DNA of 64,000 nucleotides, from positions 3,162,001-3,226,000 of the forward strand of contig NZ_CP127295.1 of assembly GCF_030285665.1 (NCBI RefSeq), read 5' to 3'. The DNA is from Amycolatopsis mongoliensis. Its GTDB lineage: Bacteria > Actinomycetota > Actinomycetes > Mycobacteriales > Pseudonocardiaceae. Below are positions 32,537-40,953 of this stretch, one piece after another; position 1 is the stretch's first letter, and every line of letters begins with the position of its first letter. Made by a program: the position numbers and the translations under genes. The notes beneath the pieces were generated by a model that saw only the letters and a list, made by a program, of their open reading frames with translations, did no database searches and had not been told where the DNA came from.

Positions 32537-34081
32537 GTGGCGACAGGGTTCAATGCCGCGGAGTACCTGCTTTCGGCCGGGCACCCGGACGCGACCGCGG
32601 TCGTGTCTCCCCGCCGCACGCTCACCTACGCCGAGCTGGCGGCCGAGTCCCGGCGCGTCGCGGGCGGGCTCGCCGAGCTCGGCGTGCGGCCCGAAGAGCG
32701 CGTCATGTTCTGCATGGTCGACGACGTCGAGCTGCTCACCGGCATCCTCGGCGCGATGCTGGCCGGCGCGGTCGCCGTGCCGGTCTCGACCATGGTCACC
32801 GGGCTCGAGCTGGGCAAGATGCTGGCCGACTCGCGGGCGCGCCTGCTGTGCGTGTCCGGCGAGTTCGCCGAGCAGGCGGTGACCGCGCTGGGGTTCGCGC
32901 CCGAGGTCACCGACGTCCTGCTCGACCGGTCCGACGCGGCCGGGTTCGGCGTCCGGACGCACGAGTGGGCGTCGCTGAGCGGTTCGTTCCGCAGTGGACG
33001 GACGTGGGAGGACTCGCCCGCGTTGTGGCTGTACACGTCGGGGACGACGGGGCAGCCGAAGGGCGCGATGCACCGGCACGCCAGCATCCGCGCGGTGTGC
33101 GAGACGTACGCGCGCGGCGTGCTGGCGACCACTCCGGCCGACCGGTTCCTGTCCGTGCCGAAGCTCTTCTTCGCCTACGGGCTGGGGAATTCGTGCTTCT
33201 TCCCGCTCGGCGCGGGCGGGACCGCCCTGCTCGAGCCCTCGCGCCCGACTCCGGCGTTGTTCGCCAGACGGGCCCGCGAAGAAGCGCCTTCGCTGTTCTT
33301 CGCCGTCCCGACGTTCTACGCGGCGCTGCTCGCCAGCGACGTCCCGGACGACTCGTTCGCTTCGGTGCGGCACGCGGTTTCGGCGGGCGAGCCGCTGCCG
33401 GCGTCGCTGTTCGAACGGTTCCGCGCCCGCTTCGGGCTGGAGATCCTCGACGGCATCGGGTCCACCGAGGCGCTCCACATCTTCCTGTCGAACAAGCCCC
33501 GCGCGGTGCGGCCCGGCAGCACCGGCGTCCCGGTGCCCGGGTACTCCGTGCAGATCCGCGACGAGGCGGGCGCGGTGATCGACGCCGCCGGCAAGCCGGG
33601 CGAGCTGTACGTGGCCGGCCCGTCGACGGCGACCGGCTACTGGGCGCGCTACGACGCGACGAAGCACGTGTTCCAGGGCGAGTGGCTGCGGACCGGCGAC
33701 AGCTACGTGCGGAACGAGGACGGCACGTACAGCTGCCTGGGCCGGTTCGGGGACATGCTGAAGGCGGGCGGGATCTGGGTGTCACCGTCCGAAGTGGAGG
33801 AACGGCTGCGGCAGCACCCGGCGGTCGCGGAGGTCGCGGTGGTCGCCGCGCCGGACGCCGACGGGCTCGACAAGCCGGTGGCGTGCGTGGTCGCGGCACC
33901 CGGTTTCGCGGTCGACCCGGACGAGCTGATCGAGTTCTGCCGCGAGGGCCTCGCGGCGTTCAAGCGCCCGCGCGGAGTGGTCGAACTGGCGGAACTGCCG
34001 AAGACGGCGACGGGCAAGATCCGCCGCAACGTGATCCGCGAGCAGGTCCGGGACGCCCTGCGGGTGGTGCCCAGCACGTGA
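32537..34081 (+). CDS. Benzoate-CoA ligase
   Basis: 514 residues of the acyl-adenylate-forming family. Motifs are YTSGTTGQPKG (P-loop, about residue 165), GIGSTEALHIFLSN, YVAGPSTATGYWARY, GEWLRTGDSYVRNEDG and the C-terminal catalytic lysine in KTATGKIRR. The benzoate-type signature SVPKLFFAYGLGNSCFFP is present. It converts benzoate to benzoyl-CoA, the substrate for BoxB. The GTG at 32537 has AGGAGG upstream, 8 bases after boxB. Confidence 0.92.
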   Translation: MATGFNAAEYLLSAGHPDATAVVSPRRTLTYAELAAESRRVAGGLAELGVRPEERVMFCMVDDVELLTGILGAMLAGAVAVPVSTMVTGLELGKMLADSRARLLCVSGEFAEQAVTALGFAPEVTDVLLDRSDAAGFGVRTHEWASLSGSFRSGRTWEDSPALWLYTSGTTGQPKGAMHRHASIRAVCETYARGVLATTPADRFLSVPKLFFAYGLGNSCFFPLGAGGTALLEPSRPTPALFARRAREEAPSLFFAVPTFYAALLASDVPDDSFASVRHAVSAGEPLPASLFERFRARFGLEILDGIGSTEALHIFLSNKPRAVRPGSTGVPVPGYSVQIRDEAGAVIDAAGKPGELYVAGPSTATGYWARYDATKHVFQGEWLRTGDSYVRNEDGTYSCLGRFGDMLKAGGIWVSPSEVEERLRQHPAVAEVAVVAAPDADGLDKPVACVVAAPGFAVDPDELIEFCREGLAAFKRPRGVVELAELPKTATGKIRRNVIREQVRDALRVVPST

Positions 34082-34932
34082 TCGACGGCTACTTCGTGGT
34101 GGACGCGCACGTCCACGCCCCCCGGCTGCCGACGCTCAAACCCGCCTGGATGCAGTGGGCGCACGACTTCGCGGGTGCGTACCCGTGGCGTTCGGTGTAC
34201 GCCGAAGACGGCTCGGTGGTCCCGTCGGCGATGGACGAGCTGATGGAGTCCGAGGGCGTCGACCGGGTGCTGCTGTTCTGCGAGTACAGCCCACGGGCGA
34301 CGGGGATCCAGCCCATCGAGGACAACCTGCCGCTGGTGGAGCACAATCCGACGCGGTTCCGGCTCGTGGCCAACGTCAACCCGTACCTGCACCACCCGGC
34401 GGCCACGGAGGTCGCGCGCCAGCTGGACCTGGGTGCGGTGGCGTTGAAGATCCACCCGGTGCACGGCGCGTTTTCCCCGGCGGACAAGGAGATGTACCCG
34501 GTCTACCAGCTGTGCGCCGATCGTGGGGTGCCGGTGATCCTCCACTCGGGAACGTCGAGTTTCCCGGGGTCCCGCACGAGCTTCGGGAACCCCGAGCTGA
34601 TGTCCGACGTGGTCGAGGACTTCCCTTCACTGCAGTTCGTCTTCGCCCACGGCGGCCGCGGCTGGTGGTACGACGTGGCGGCTTTCCTCGCGCTGGCGCG
34701 GGAAAACGTCTGGCTGGACCTCGCCGGGCTGCCGCCGAAGAAGCTGCCGGAGTACTACCAGCGGTTCGATCTCGGCCGCCTGGCCGGGAAGTTCGTGTTC
34801 GGGACGGACTGGCCCGGGGTGCCGAGCGTGGCGAAGAACGTGCGGACGCTGATCGGGCTGGGGTGGCCCGAGGACGTCCTGAACGGCGTCCTCGGGGGCA
34901 ACGCGGTGAAGCTGATGCCGTCGCTCGCCTAG
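34078..34932 (+). CDS. Amidohydrolase-family protein
   Basis: 284 residues of the amidohydrolase-2 (ACMSD/TIM-barrel) family. Metal motif DAHVHA is at the N-terminus, followed by GAVALKIHPVHGAF, VPVILHSGTSS, FVFAHGGRGWW and KFVFGTDWPG with the conserved aspartate. These enzymes hydrolyse or decarboxylate cyclic or aromatic acids. The GTG start overlaps the ligase stop by four bases, so it belongs to the box operon. It is not part of the textbook pathway; its role there is unknown. Confidence 0.82.
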   Translation: MIDGYFVVDAHVHAPRLPTLKPAWMQWAHDFAGAYPWRSVYAEDGSVVPSAMDELMESEGVDRVLLFCEYSPRATGIQPIEDNLPLVEHNPTRFRLVANVNPYLHHPAATEVARQLDLGAVALKIHPVHGAFSPADKEMYPVYQLCADRGVPVILHSGTSSFPGSRTSFGNPELMSDVVEDFPSLQFVFAHGGRGWWYDVAAFLALARENVWLDLAGLPPKKLPEYYQRFDLGRLAGKFVFGTDWPGVPSVAKNVRTLIGLGWPEDVLNGVLGGNAVKLMPSLA

Positions 34933-34934
34933 GG

Positions 34935-34980
34935 GTCGTGAGTGAGAAGCGGTGTTCTAACCCTGTTTCTCACTCACGAC
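34935..34980. terminator. Bidirectional terminator between the box operon and the convergent VOC gene
   Basis: Perfect 14-base inverted repeat GTCGTGAGTGAGAA (34935-34948) and its complement (34967-34980), with an 18-base loop. It lies 2 bases after the box operon stop and 4 bases before the stop of the convergent gene. Confidence 0.8.
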
Positions 34981-34984
34981 GGTG

Positions 34985-35365
34985 TCAGGTGAGGACTTCG
35001 TGCAGGCAGAGCACATTGCCTTCGGAGTCGGTGAACCAGGCGGCCCGCTCGTTCCCCAGCTCGGCGATGTGGTCGGCCGTCTTCAGGCCCTCCAGGTCGA
35101 AGTCCTGGAACTGCACGCCGCGGTCTTCCAGGGCTCTGACCTCGGTCGAAAGGTCCGAGACCTCGAAGCTCAACGCCGTGTTCTCGCTCTGCGCGCCCGC
35201 CGGCATGGTCCGGAGCCCGATGGCACCCGCGCCCGCCGCGAAGTACAGCGTTCCGTCTTCGCCCTTCCCCGTCTGCTTCAGGCCCAGGGAGTCCGCGTAG
35301 AAGTGGCCGGCGCGTTCGCTGTCGGTCACCGGGAGCATCGTCGTGATGGTGGATTCGGTCAGCAT
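34985..35365 (-). CDS. VOC-family protein (glyoxalase/bleomycin-resistance type)
   Basis: 126 residues with one VOC module: STITTMLPVTDSERAGHFYA at the start and AWFTDSEGNVLCLHEV at the end. The first metal-ligand histidine is replaced (TMLPV instead of HxxxxV), so it may not bind metal in the classical way. ATG 35365 is chosen; ATG 35374 is in frame. It is followed by the bidirectional terminator. Confidence 0.78.
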   Translation of the reverse strand: MLTESTITTMLPVTDSERAGHFYADSLGLKQTGKGEDGTLYFAAGAGAIGLRTMPAGAQSENTALSFEVSDLSTEVRALEDRGVQFQDFDLEGLKTADHIAELGNERAAWFTDSEGNVLCLHEVLT

Positions 35366-35418
35366 GGCTCCCATGGTGCGCCGCGACGCGCACCGCTGTG
35401 ACCACGACTTTTTCACCG

Positions 35419-35865
35419 TCAGCCGTTGAACGCGCGCAGTGTCCGCATCGCTTCCGCGAGTGCCGGGGCGTCGTCACCCAGCGGGGTCAGCACGATGCGG
35501 CGCAGAATCTCGGCGGCCGCCTCGCGGGCCTTGTTCGCCATCTCCAGACCGTGCTCGGTCAGGGACGCGAACGTGACGCGGCGGTCGTCCGGGCTCGGGA
35601 CGCGGCAGATCAGGTCCGCCGCCACCAGGCGGTCGGCGACCTTCGTGAAACCGCCGCTGGACAGGGCCGCCTCCGTGGCCAGCTTGGTCATCGGCATCCG
35701 GTGGTCGGGCGAGCGGACCAGCCGCAGCAGGATGTCGAACGACGCGGGCGCGAGCCCGAGGCGGTCGGCGATCTCGCCCATCAGCTTGTCCTGCGTGGCC
35801 AGGTAGCCCTCGATGACCAGGCCCCACCACGTGACGATCTCGTCGTCGTCGGTCTTCGGATCCAC
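35419..35865 (-). CDS. MarR-family regulator (MhqR-like)
   Basis: 148 residues with the MarR winged helix: APASFDILLRLVRSPDHRMP, MTKLATEAALSSGGFTKVADR (recognition helix), then the wing RVPSPDDRRVTFASLTEHG. It is divergent from a ring-cleaving dioxygenase/esterase operon, and a near-palindrome of MhqR type lies between them, so it is likely their repressor, relieved by quinones or catechols. No cysteine is visible in the DNA-binding half. Confidence 0.85.
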   Translation of the reverse strand: MDPKTDDDEIVTWWGLVIEGYLATQDKLMGEIADRLGLAPASFDILLRLVRSPDHRMPMTKLATEAALSSGGFTKVADRLVAADLICRVPSPDDRRVTFASLTEHGLEMANKAREAAAEILRRIVLTPLGDDAPALAEAMRTLRAFNG

Positions 35866-35900
35866 CGGCCCAGCTTACCGGAAAGTCTGCACGGAATATA

Positions 35901-35914
35901 TCTTGCTCGCGAGA
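35901..35914. promoter_or_regulatory. MhqR-like MarR operator, copy 2
   Basis: TCTTGCTCGCGAGA, an imperfect palindrome (5 of 6 arm positions pair), sits between the MarR and dioxygenase genes, 48 bases upstream of the dioxygenase ATG. Its complement matches the site at 15907-15920 at 13 of 14 positions. Confidence 0.55.
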
Positions 35915-35948
35915 GGTTCTGGGGTTACCTTGAATCCAGGAGGCAACC

Positions 35949-36914
35949 ATGGCGATCAAGACGTCCGGCCTGCACCACGTCACCGCGATCGGCGGCGACC
36001 CGCAGCGCAACGCCGACTTCTACCTGCGGACCCTGGGCCTGCGGCTGGTGAAGACCACCGTGAACTTCGACGACCCGGGCACCTACCACCTCTACTACGG
36101 CGACAGCGCCGGCAAGCCCGGCTCGCTGATGACCTTCTTCCCGTGGCCCGACGCGCCGAGCGGCCGCCACGGCACCGGCCAGGCCACGACCACGTCGTTC
36201 TCGATCCCCGAGGCCTCCATCGGCTGGTGGAAGCAGCACCTGAACGCCCAGCAGATCGAAACGGGCGAGATCCGCAACGCCGACGACGAGGACACGCTCA
36301 CGTTCCGTGACCCCGACGGCCTGAAACTCGCCCTCGTCGCGCACCCGCAGGGCGACCCGCGCGACCCGTGGGACACCGAGCTGGTCCCGGCCGAGCACGC
36401 GATCCGCGGCCTGCACTCGGTGACACTCTCCGTGACGAAGGAAGACGCCACCGCCGGCATGCTCACCGACGGCCTCGGCCTCAGCTTCGCCACCCAGGAC
36501 AGCAACCGCCTGCGTTTCGCCGCCGGCGAGGGCGGGCCCGGCGCGCTGGTCGACGTCCTCGTGACGCCGGACGCGCCGCGCGGGCTGGTCGCCGCCGGCA
36601 CCGTGCACCACGTCGCCTGGCGCGCGCCGGACGAGCCGACCCAGAAAGCCTGGCGCGAAGAGCTCGTCGACCAGGGCGTGCACGTGACGTCCATCCTGGA
36701 CCGCCAGTACTTCCGCTCGATCTACTTCCGCGAGCCGGGCGGCACGCTGCTGGAGGTCGCGACCGACGAACCCGGCTTCGCCATCGACGAGCCGCTGCTG
36801 GAGCTGGGCCGCGCGCTCAAGCTGCCGCCGTGGCTCGAGCCGCGCCGCGAAGAGATCCAGCACATGCTGCCGAAGCTGAACCTCCCCGCCGAAAACAACC
36901 CGGAGCTGTCATGA
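35949..36914 (+). CDS. Ring-cleaving dioxygenase, MhqO-like (two VOC modules)
   Basis: 321 residues: two VOC repeats. The first opens with LHHVTAIGGDPQRNADFYLR, the second with IRGLHSVTLSV. Later HHVAWRAPDEPTQKAW and LLEVATDEPGF give the remaining metal ligands. The fold and length match the MhqO/YkcA group of putative hydroquinone/catechol dioxygenases in the MhqR regulon. ATG 35949 has CCAGGAGG upstream. It overlaps the esterase gene (ATGA). Confidence 0.85.
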   Translation: MAIKTSGLHHVTAIGGDPQRNADFYLRTLGLRLVKTTVNFDDPGTYHLYYGDSAGKPGSLMTFFPWPDAPSGRHGTGQATTTSFSIPEASIGWWKQHLNAQQIETGEIRNADDEDTLTFRDPDGLKLALVAHPQGDPRDPWDTELVPAEHAIRGLHSVTLSVTKEDATAGMLTDGLGLSFATQDSNRLRFAAGEGGPGALVDVLVTPDAPRGLVAAGTVHHVAWRAPDEPTQKAWREELVDQGVHVTSILDRQYFRSIYFREPGGTLLEVATDEPGFAIDEPLLELGRALKLPPWLEPRREEIQHMLPKLNLPAENNPELS

Positions 36915-37513
36915 CGCTGGAGCACAAGTACGTCGAGGGTTCGCCGGACGCGCCGTTGCTGCTCCTGCTGCACGGCACCGGCGGCAGCCCGGACGACCTG
37001 CTCGGCCTGGCGCGCGAGCTGAGCCCGGACTCCGCCGTGCTGGCCCCGGCCGGCCCGGTGTCCGAGTACGGCGCCGCGCGCTGGTTCCGGCGGCTCGCCG
37101 AGGGCGTGTTCGATCACGAAGACGTCGTCAAGCGCGCGAACCAGCTCGCGGACTTCGTCCTCGAAGCCCGGGAGAAGTACGGGCTCGGTGACCGGCGGCT
37201 GGTCGCCGTCGGCTTCTCGAACGGCGCCAACATCGCGGCCGCGGCGACGCTGCTGCGGCCGGACGTCGTCCGCGAAGCCGCGCTGTTCGCGGCGATGTCG
37301 CCGGTCCCGGACCCGCCGGACCACGACCTGAGCGCGTCCCGCGTCTTCCTGGCCAACGGCGAACACGACCCGATGGCCCCCCTGGCGTCCACGGAGGAGC
37401 TGATCGGGCTGCTGCGCGAACGCGGGGCCGACGTCGTCACGCAGCGCCACCCCGGTGGGCACCTGATCACGCCGGACGGCGTCCGGGCAGCCCGGAAGTG
37501 GATCACGCCCTGA
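36911..37513 (+). CDS. Carboxylesterase, MhqD-like (phospholipase/carboxylesterase family)
   Basis: 200 residues of the small alpha/beta-hydrolase esterase group. LLLLHGTGGSPDDLLGLA provides the oxyanion loop, VGFSNGANIA the nucleophile serine, GEHDPM the acid and PGGHLI the histidine. In Bacillus the homologue MhqD is co-induced with the dioxygenase by quinones. The start overlaps the dioxygenase stop. The context makes MhqD-like function more likely than general lipase activity. Confidence 0.83.
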   Translation: MTLEHKYVEGSPDAPLLLLLHGTGGSPDDLLGLARELSPDSAVLAPAGPVSEYGAARWFRRLAEGVFDHEDVVKRANQLADFVLEAREKYGLGDRRLVAVGFSNGANIAAAATLLRPDVVREAALFAAMSPVPDPPDHDLSASRVFLANGEHDPMAPLASTEELIGLLRERGADVVTQRHPGGHLITPDGVRAARKWITP

Positions 37514-37555
37514 CGTTTGTACGGGCCGTATATCGGCTGGTCCTACGATCGGGCG

Positions 37556-38695
37556 ATGACTAACGAGGCACTACAGCGTGCTACGAAACTGCTGGACGCC
37601 ACCATCCTCGCCGACGGGCACAACGACCTGCCGTGGGAGCTGCGCCAGCACGGCGGTCCGAACCCGGTCGAGGCGGCCGCGTCGCTCGACCTGACCGTCC
37701 GGCAGCCGGCCCTGCACACCGACTTCCCGAAGCTCGCCGACGGGAAGCTCGGGATGCAGTTCTGGTCGGTGTACGTGCCCTGTGAGTTCGAAGGCCACAG
37801 CGCAGTCACGGCGGTGCTGGAGCAGATCGAGGTCGTCCACCAGCTGGCCGAGCGCTACCCCGACCGGCTCCGGCTGGTCGACACCGCCGACGAGGCCGAG
37901 GCCGCGTTCGCCGACGGCCGGATCGCGTCGCTGCTCGGCGCCGAGGGCGGGCACAGCATCGCCGAGTCGCTCGGCGTGCTGCGGATCCTGCGCCGGCTCG
38001 GCGTCCGGTACATGACGCTGACGCACAACTTCAACACCACCTGGGCCGACTCGGGCACCGACGAGCCGGCCCACGGCGGGCTCACCGAGTTCGGCCGCGA
38101 CGTCGTGCGCGAGATGAACAAGATCGGGATGATGGTCGACCTCTCGCACGTCGCGCCGTCGACGATGCGCGCGGCGATCGAGGTCAGCTCGGTCCCGGTG
38201 ATCTTCAGCCACTCCTCCTGCCTCGCGGTGAACGACCACCCGCGCAACATCCCGGACGACGTCCTCGCGCTGCTGCCCGGCAACGGCGGCGTCGCGATGA
38301 CCACGTTCGTGCCGGCGTTCATCTCGCCGAAGGTGAGCGCGTGGGACCAGGAGCTGAAGGCCGCGATGGAGGCCGCGGGCAAGGAGTACCGGAACCTGGC
38401 CCAGCGCGGGGAGTTCGTGAAGGAGTGGGACGGCCCGGTCAAGCCGAAGGCCACCGTCGACGACGTCGTCGCGCACGTCGAGCACGCCCGCGAGGTCGCC
38501 GGGATCGACCACATCGGCCTCGGCGGCGACTACGACGGCGTCGGCACGCTGCCGGAGGGCCTCGAGGACACGTCCAAGTACCCGGTGCTGTTCGCGGCGC
38601 TGCTCGAGCGCGGGTGGAGTGACGAGGACTGCGCGAAGCTGGCCGGGAAGAACACGCTCCGCGTGCTGCGGGAGGTCGACGGCTTCGCCCGTTAG
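37556..38695 (+). CDS. Membrane dipeptidase, peptidase M19 family
   Basis: 379 residues. The zinc-binding amidohydrolase fold of renal dipeptidases: ADGHNDLPWEL, LLGAEGGHSIAESL, MTLTHNFNTTW, VDLSHVAPSTM, VIFSHSSCLAVNDHPRN and GIDHIGLGGDYDGVG. All expected metal-site histidines and the bridging glutamate are present. No signal peptide or membrane anchor is visible, so it is probably cytosolic despite the family name. TACGAT at 37544-37549 lies 7 bases before the ATG, suggesting leaderless transcription. Confidence 0.92.
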   Translation: MTNEALQRATKLLDATILADGHNDLPWELRQHGGPNPVEAAASLDLTVRQPALHTDFPKLADGKLGMQFWSVYVPCEFEGHSAVTAVLEQIEVVHQLAERYPDRLRLVDTADEAEAAFADGRIASLLGAEGGHSIAESLGVLRILRRLGVRYMTLTHNFNTTWADSGTDEPAHGGLTEFGRDVVREMNKIGMMVDLSHVAPSTMRAAIEVSSVPVIFSHSSCLAVNDHPRNIPDDVLALLPGNGGVAMTTFVPAFISPKVSAWDQELKAAMEAAGKEYRNLAQRGEFVKEWDGPVKPKATVDDVVAHVEHAREVAGIDHIGLGGDYDGVGTLPEGLEDTSKYPVLFAALLERGWSDEDCAKLAGKNTLRVLREVDGFAR

Positions 38696-38741
38696 GGGGT
38701 TTGACACAGCGCTCCCCGCGTGCCGGACGGACACTGAACAC

Positions 38742-39179
38742 ATGACGCACGCGCGCGGGGACGCGGCCGACCACCCCACCGGCCCGACACACCAGGACCT
38801 GCCCGGGAGCGAGGTGCCCGAGGGCGCCCTCGAGCCCGCCGAGCTGCGTGCCGGCGACGTCCGGCCCGGCGCCGAGGAGGTCGCGCCGGTGCGCCCGGCG
38901 CCGGCCAGGACCGGAGCGGCCACCAGGGGCCGGAGCCGGCCGACGCGGATCAGCGGCACCTGGGTCGCCGTCATCGCCGGTCTGGTCGTGCTGGTCGTCC
39001 TGCTGGTCTTCATCCTGCAGAACCTCGACCCGGCGACGGTGCGCTTCTTCGGCGCCGAAGGCAGCCTGCCGCTGGCCATCGCGATGCTGTTCTCGGCCAT
39101 CGGCGGCGCGGTGCTGGTCGCGCTGATCGGCGGCGCCCGGATCCTGCAGCTGCGCAAGCAGGCCCGCCGCCCCCGCTGA
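38742..39179 (+). CDS. LapA-domain (DUF1049) membrane protein
   Basis: 145 residues. The first 70 are proline/acid-rich and probably disordered. Then come two hydrophobic helices (about residues 73-91 and 108-130) with the lipopolysaccharide-assembly LapA signature FILQNLDPATVRFFGAEGSL, quoted as its hallmark. In actinobacteria the function is unknown, since there is no lipopolysaccharide. It starts at ATG 38742. It ends just before a strong hairpin terminator. Confidence 0.82.
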   Translation: MTHARGDAADHPTGPTHQDLPGSEVPEGALEPAELRAGDVRPGAEEVAPVRPAPARTGAATRGRSRPTRISGTWVAVIAGLVVLVVLLVFILQNLDPATVRFFGAEGSLPLAIAMLFSAIGGAVLVALIGGARILQLRKQARRPR

Positions 39180-39183
39180 CGCA

Positions 39184-39247
39184 TCACTTTCCCTAGGAAA
39201 GATGCGTCCGGAGGGCCCCTCAGACGTATCTTTCCTAGGGAAAGTGA
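39184..39247. terminator. Long bidirectional hairpin terminator
   Basis: 25-base arms at 39184-39208 and 39223-39247 pair with a single G/A mismatch, around a 14-base loop. Each arm itself contains the near-palindrome TTTCCCTAGGAAA. It separates the convergent LapA-domain and DinB-like genes. Confidence 0.8.
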
Positions 39248-39251
39248 CGGC

Positions 39252-40082
39252 TCAGGCGATGATCGAGGTCATTGTCAGGAGCTGTGCGCAAACGTTTTCG
39301 TCCCCGGTCGTCCGGACGCGGCCGACGTCGGCGGCGTTGCGCGTGCAGAGCCGCCAGAACGTGTCCAGGTCCGTCGTCACGGTGGCCAGCGGCGTGCGCG
39401 ACGGCGGCGCGCCCCGGTCCAGGACCCAGCCGTCGCGCTCGCGGCGGGCGTACCACCTGCCGGCGCCGGTGACCGTGTACCCCACCTGCTTGCCGACGCG
39501 CGCCTCGACGTCGCGCAGGGTGTGCGGGAGCGCGCGGACGAACGTGTCGGCGATCGGCTCGGCGTACTCGGCCTCCAGCGGCGTGTGCTCCAGCGCTTCG
39601 CGGATCTGCACGTGGTGGACCCAGAACTCCGAATAGTCGCGGGCCGCGTCCAGCCAGCGCGGCGCCGGCTCGTCGCCCGCCCAGCTGACCGGCTCGCCGT
39701 CGCCGTCGAGGTCCAGCTTCGCCCAGTATTCGGTCGTCTGGCCCATGAACTCGTACATCATGGTGAGCAGGACGTCCGTCGAGAGACGGCGGCAGGCGAC
39801 GACCCACTCCTCGTTGAGCCGGTCGATGAAGCGGGGGAAGGACTCACCCGCGCGGGGGGCTTCGGAGGTGTGCCCGTCGCGGCTTCGGGACAGCCGGCCG
39901 ACCTTGTCTCCCAGCAGGTGGGCGGCGACGTCCTTGACCGACCAGCCCGCGCACATCGTCGGCCGCCGCCAATCCTCGTCGGTCAGCGCGCCGAGCAGCG
40001 TCATCAGCGCTTGCTCTTCTTTCGAGAAGTACGGGAGGACGTCGATCGGCGGGCCCCAGCGCGTCGGACTCATGGCGTCCAT
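39252..40082 (-). CDS. Maleylpyruvate isomerase/DinB-like (TIGR03083) family protein
   Basis: 276 residues. The N-terminal four-helix DinB fold has TMCAGWSVKDVAAHLLGD, the typical mycothiol-enzyme N-terminal motif with a metal-ligand histidine; two more histidines occur in EFWVHHVQIREAL. A C-terminal SCP-like/wHTH-associated domain follows (TVTTDLDTFWRLCTRN). Such proteins are mycothiol-dependent transferases or isomerases in actinobacteria. The substrate is unknown. ATG 40073 is an alternative start. Confidence 0.82.
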   Translation of the reverse strand: MDAMSPTRWGPPIDVLPYFSKEEQALMTLLGALTDEDWRRPTMCAGWSVKDVAAHLLGDKVGRLSRSRDGHTSEAPRAGESFPRFIDRLNEEWVVACRRLSTDVLLTMMYEFMGQTTEYWAKLDLDGDGEPVSWAGDEPAPRWLDAARDYSEFWVHHVQIREALEHTPLEAEYAEPIADTFVRALPHTLRDVEARVGKQVGYTVTGAGRWYARRERDGWVLDRGAPPSRTPLATVTTDLDTFWRLCTRNAADVGRVRTTGDENVCAQLLTMTSIIA

Positions 40083-40156
40083 CCAACACGGATGTCACAC
40101 CACCATTCGGCCTACCCGCAGGTAGCATCAGCCCGTAAGCAGAGGGGAGTCCGCCG

Positions 40157-40948
40157 GTGAACGCAGAGCGACCGAACGGCCGGGGCACCGGCGACGAGGT
40201 GGCCGACCTGGCGCGCCGCGCCGGGCAGCTGGCGGGCTGGGCCGCGCGCACCGGGTTCGCGCTCGGCCGCAGGCTCCCCGGCGTCGAAACCGCCGAACGC
40301 GGGGTGCGGCAGGTCGAGCGCCAGCTGCTGGCCGAGCTGCGCCGCCGGCTCGACGAGGTCGACGACCCCTACCACGCGGCGCTCACCGCGGCGTCCGCGA
40401 TGAACCGCCCGGCGGTGCCCGGGAAGGTCGAAGCCGCGGTCACCATCGTGCCGGCGCGCGACAACCACGCCGAGCCGCTGCGCGCCGCGATGGCCGAGCT
40501 GCTCAACCACTCCATCGGCTTCGGTCGCGAGCGGGCCCGCGAGTACTTCTACGCGATCATCCTGCGCCAGCTGACCCCGGACGAGGCGCGCATCCTGTCC
40601 GCGCTCTCGGACGGCTCGCCGTTCCCCGTGGTCGACGTCGTCGAGCGCACCGGCATCGGCAGCAGCGGGCGCGTCGCGCTGCGCAACGCGTCGACGGTCG
40701 GCAAGTCGGCCGGGGTGTCGCTGCCCGACCAGGTGCCCGGGTACGTCACGCGGCTGATCGGCCTGGGCCTGGTCGACCTCGACGAAGAGGTGCCGTCGCT
40801 GGAGACGCAGTACGAGATCCTGCTGACCGACGAGACCGTGCGTGACGCGGAGAAGCACGTCAAACGCGCGAAGTACGTCCGGCGGACGATCCACATCTCG
40901 CGCCTGGGGGCGCAGTTCTGGCAGGCCTGCGACCCGAGCTTCGGCTGA
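40157..40948 (+). CDS. DUF4393 (Abi-alpha-like) protein
   Basis: 263 residues, mainly helical, with a Ser/Gly-rich middle. The segment ILRQLTPDEARILSALSDG followed by PFPVVDVVERTG and the C-terminal LTDETVRDAEKHVKRAKY matches the DUF4393 pattern. Family members have been linked to abortive phage infection in some contexts, but here there is no other defence gene. It starts at GTG 40157 and ends 5 bases before a DUF445 gene, so the two are likely co-transcribed. Confidence 0.6.
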   Translation: MNAERPNGRGTGDEVADLARRAGQLAGWAARTGFALGRRLPGVETAERGVRQVERQLLAELRRRLDEVDDPYHAALTAASAMNRPAVPGKVEAAVTIVPARDNHAEPLRAAMAELLNHSIGFGRERAREYFYAIILRQLTPDEARILSALSDGSPFPVVDVVERTGIGSSGRVALRNASTVGKSAGVSLPDQVPGYVTRLIGLGLVDLDEEVPSLETQYEILLTDETVRDAEKHVKRAKYVRRTIHISRLGAQFWQACDPSFG

Positions 40949-40953
40949 CCCGG

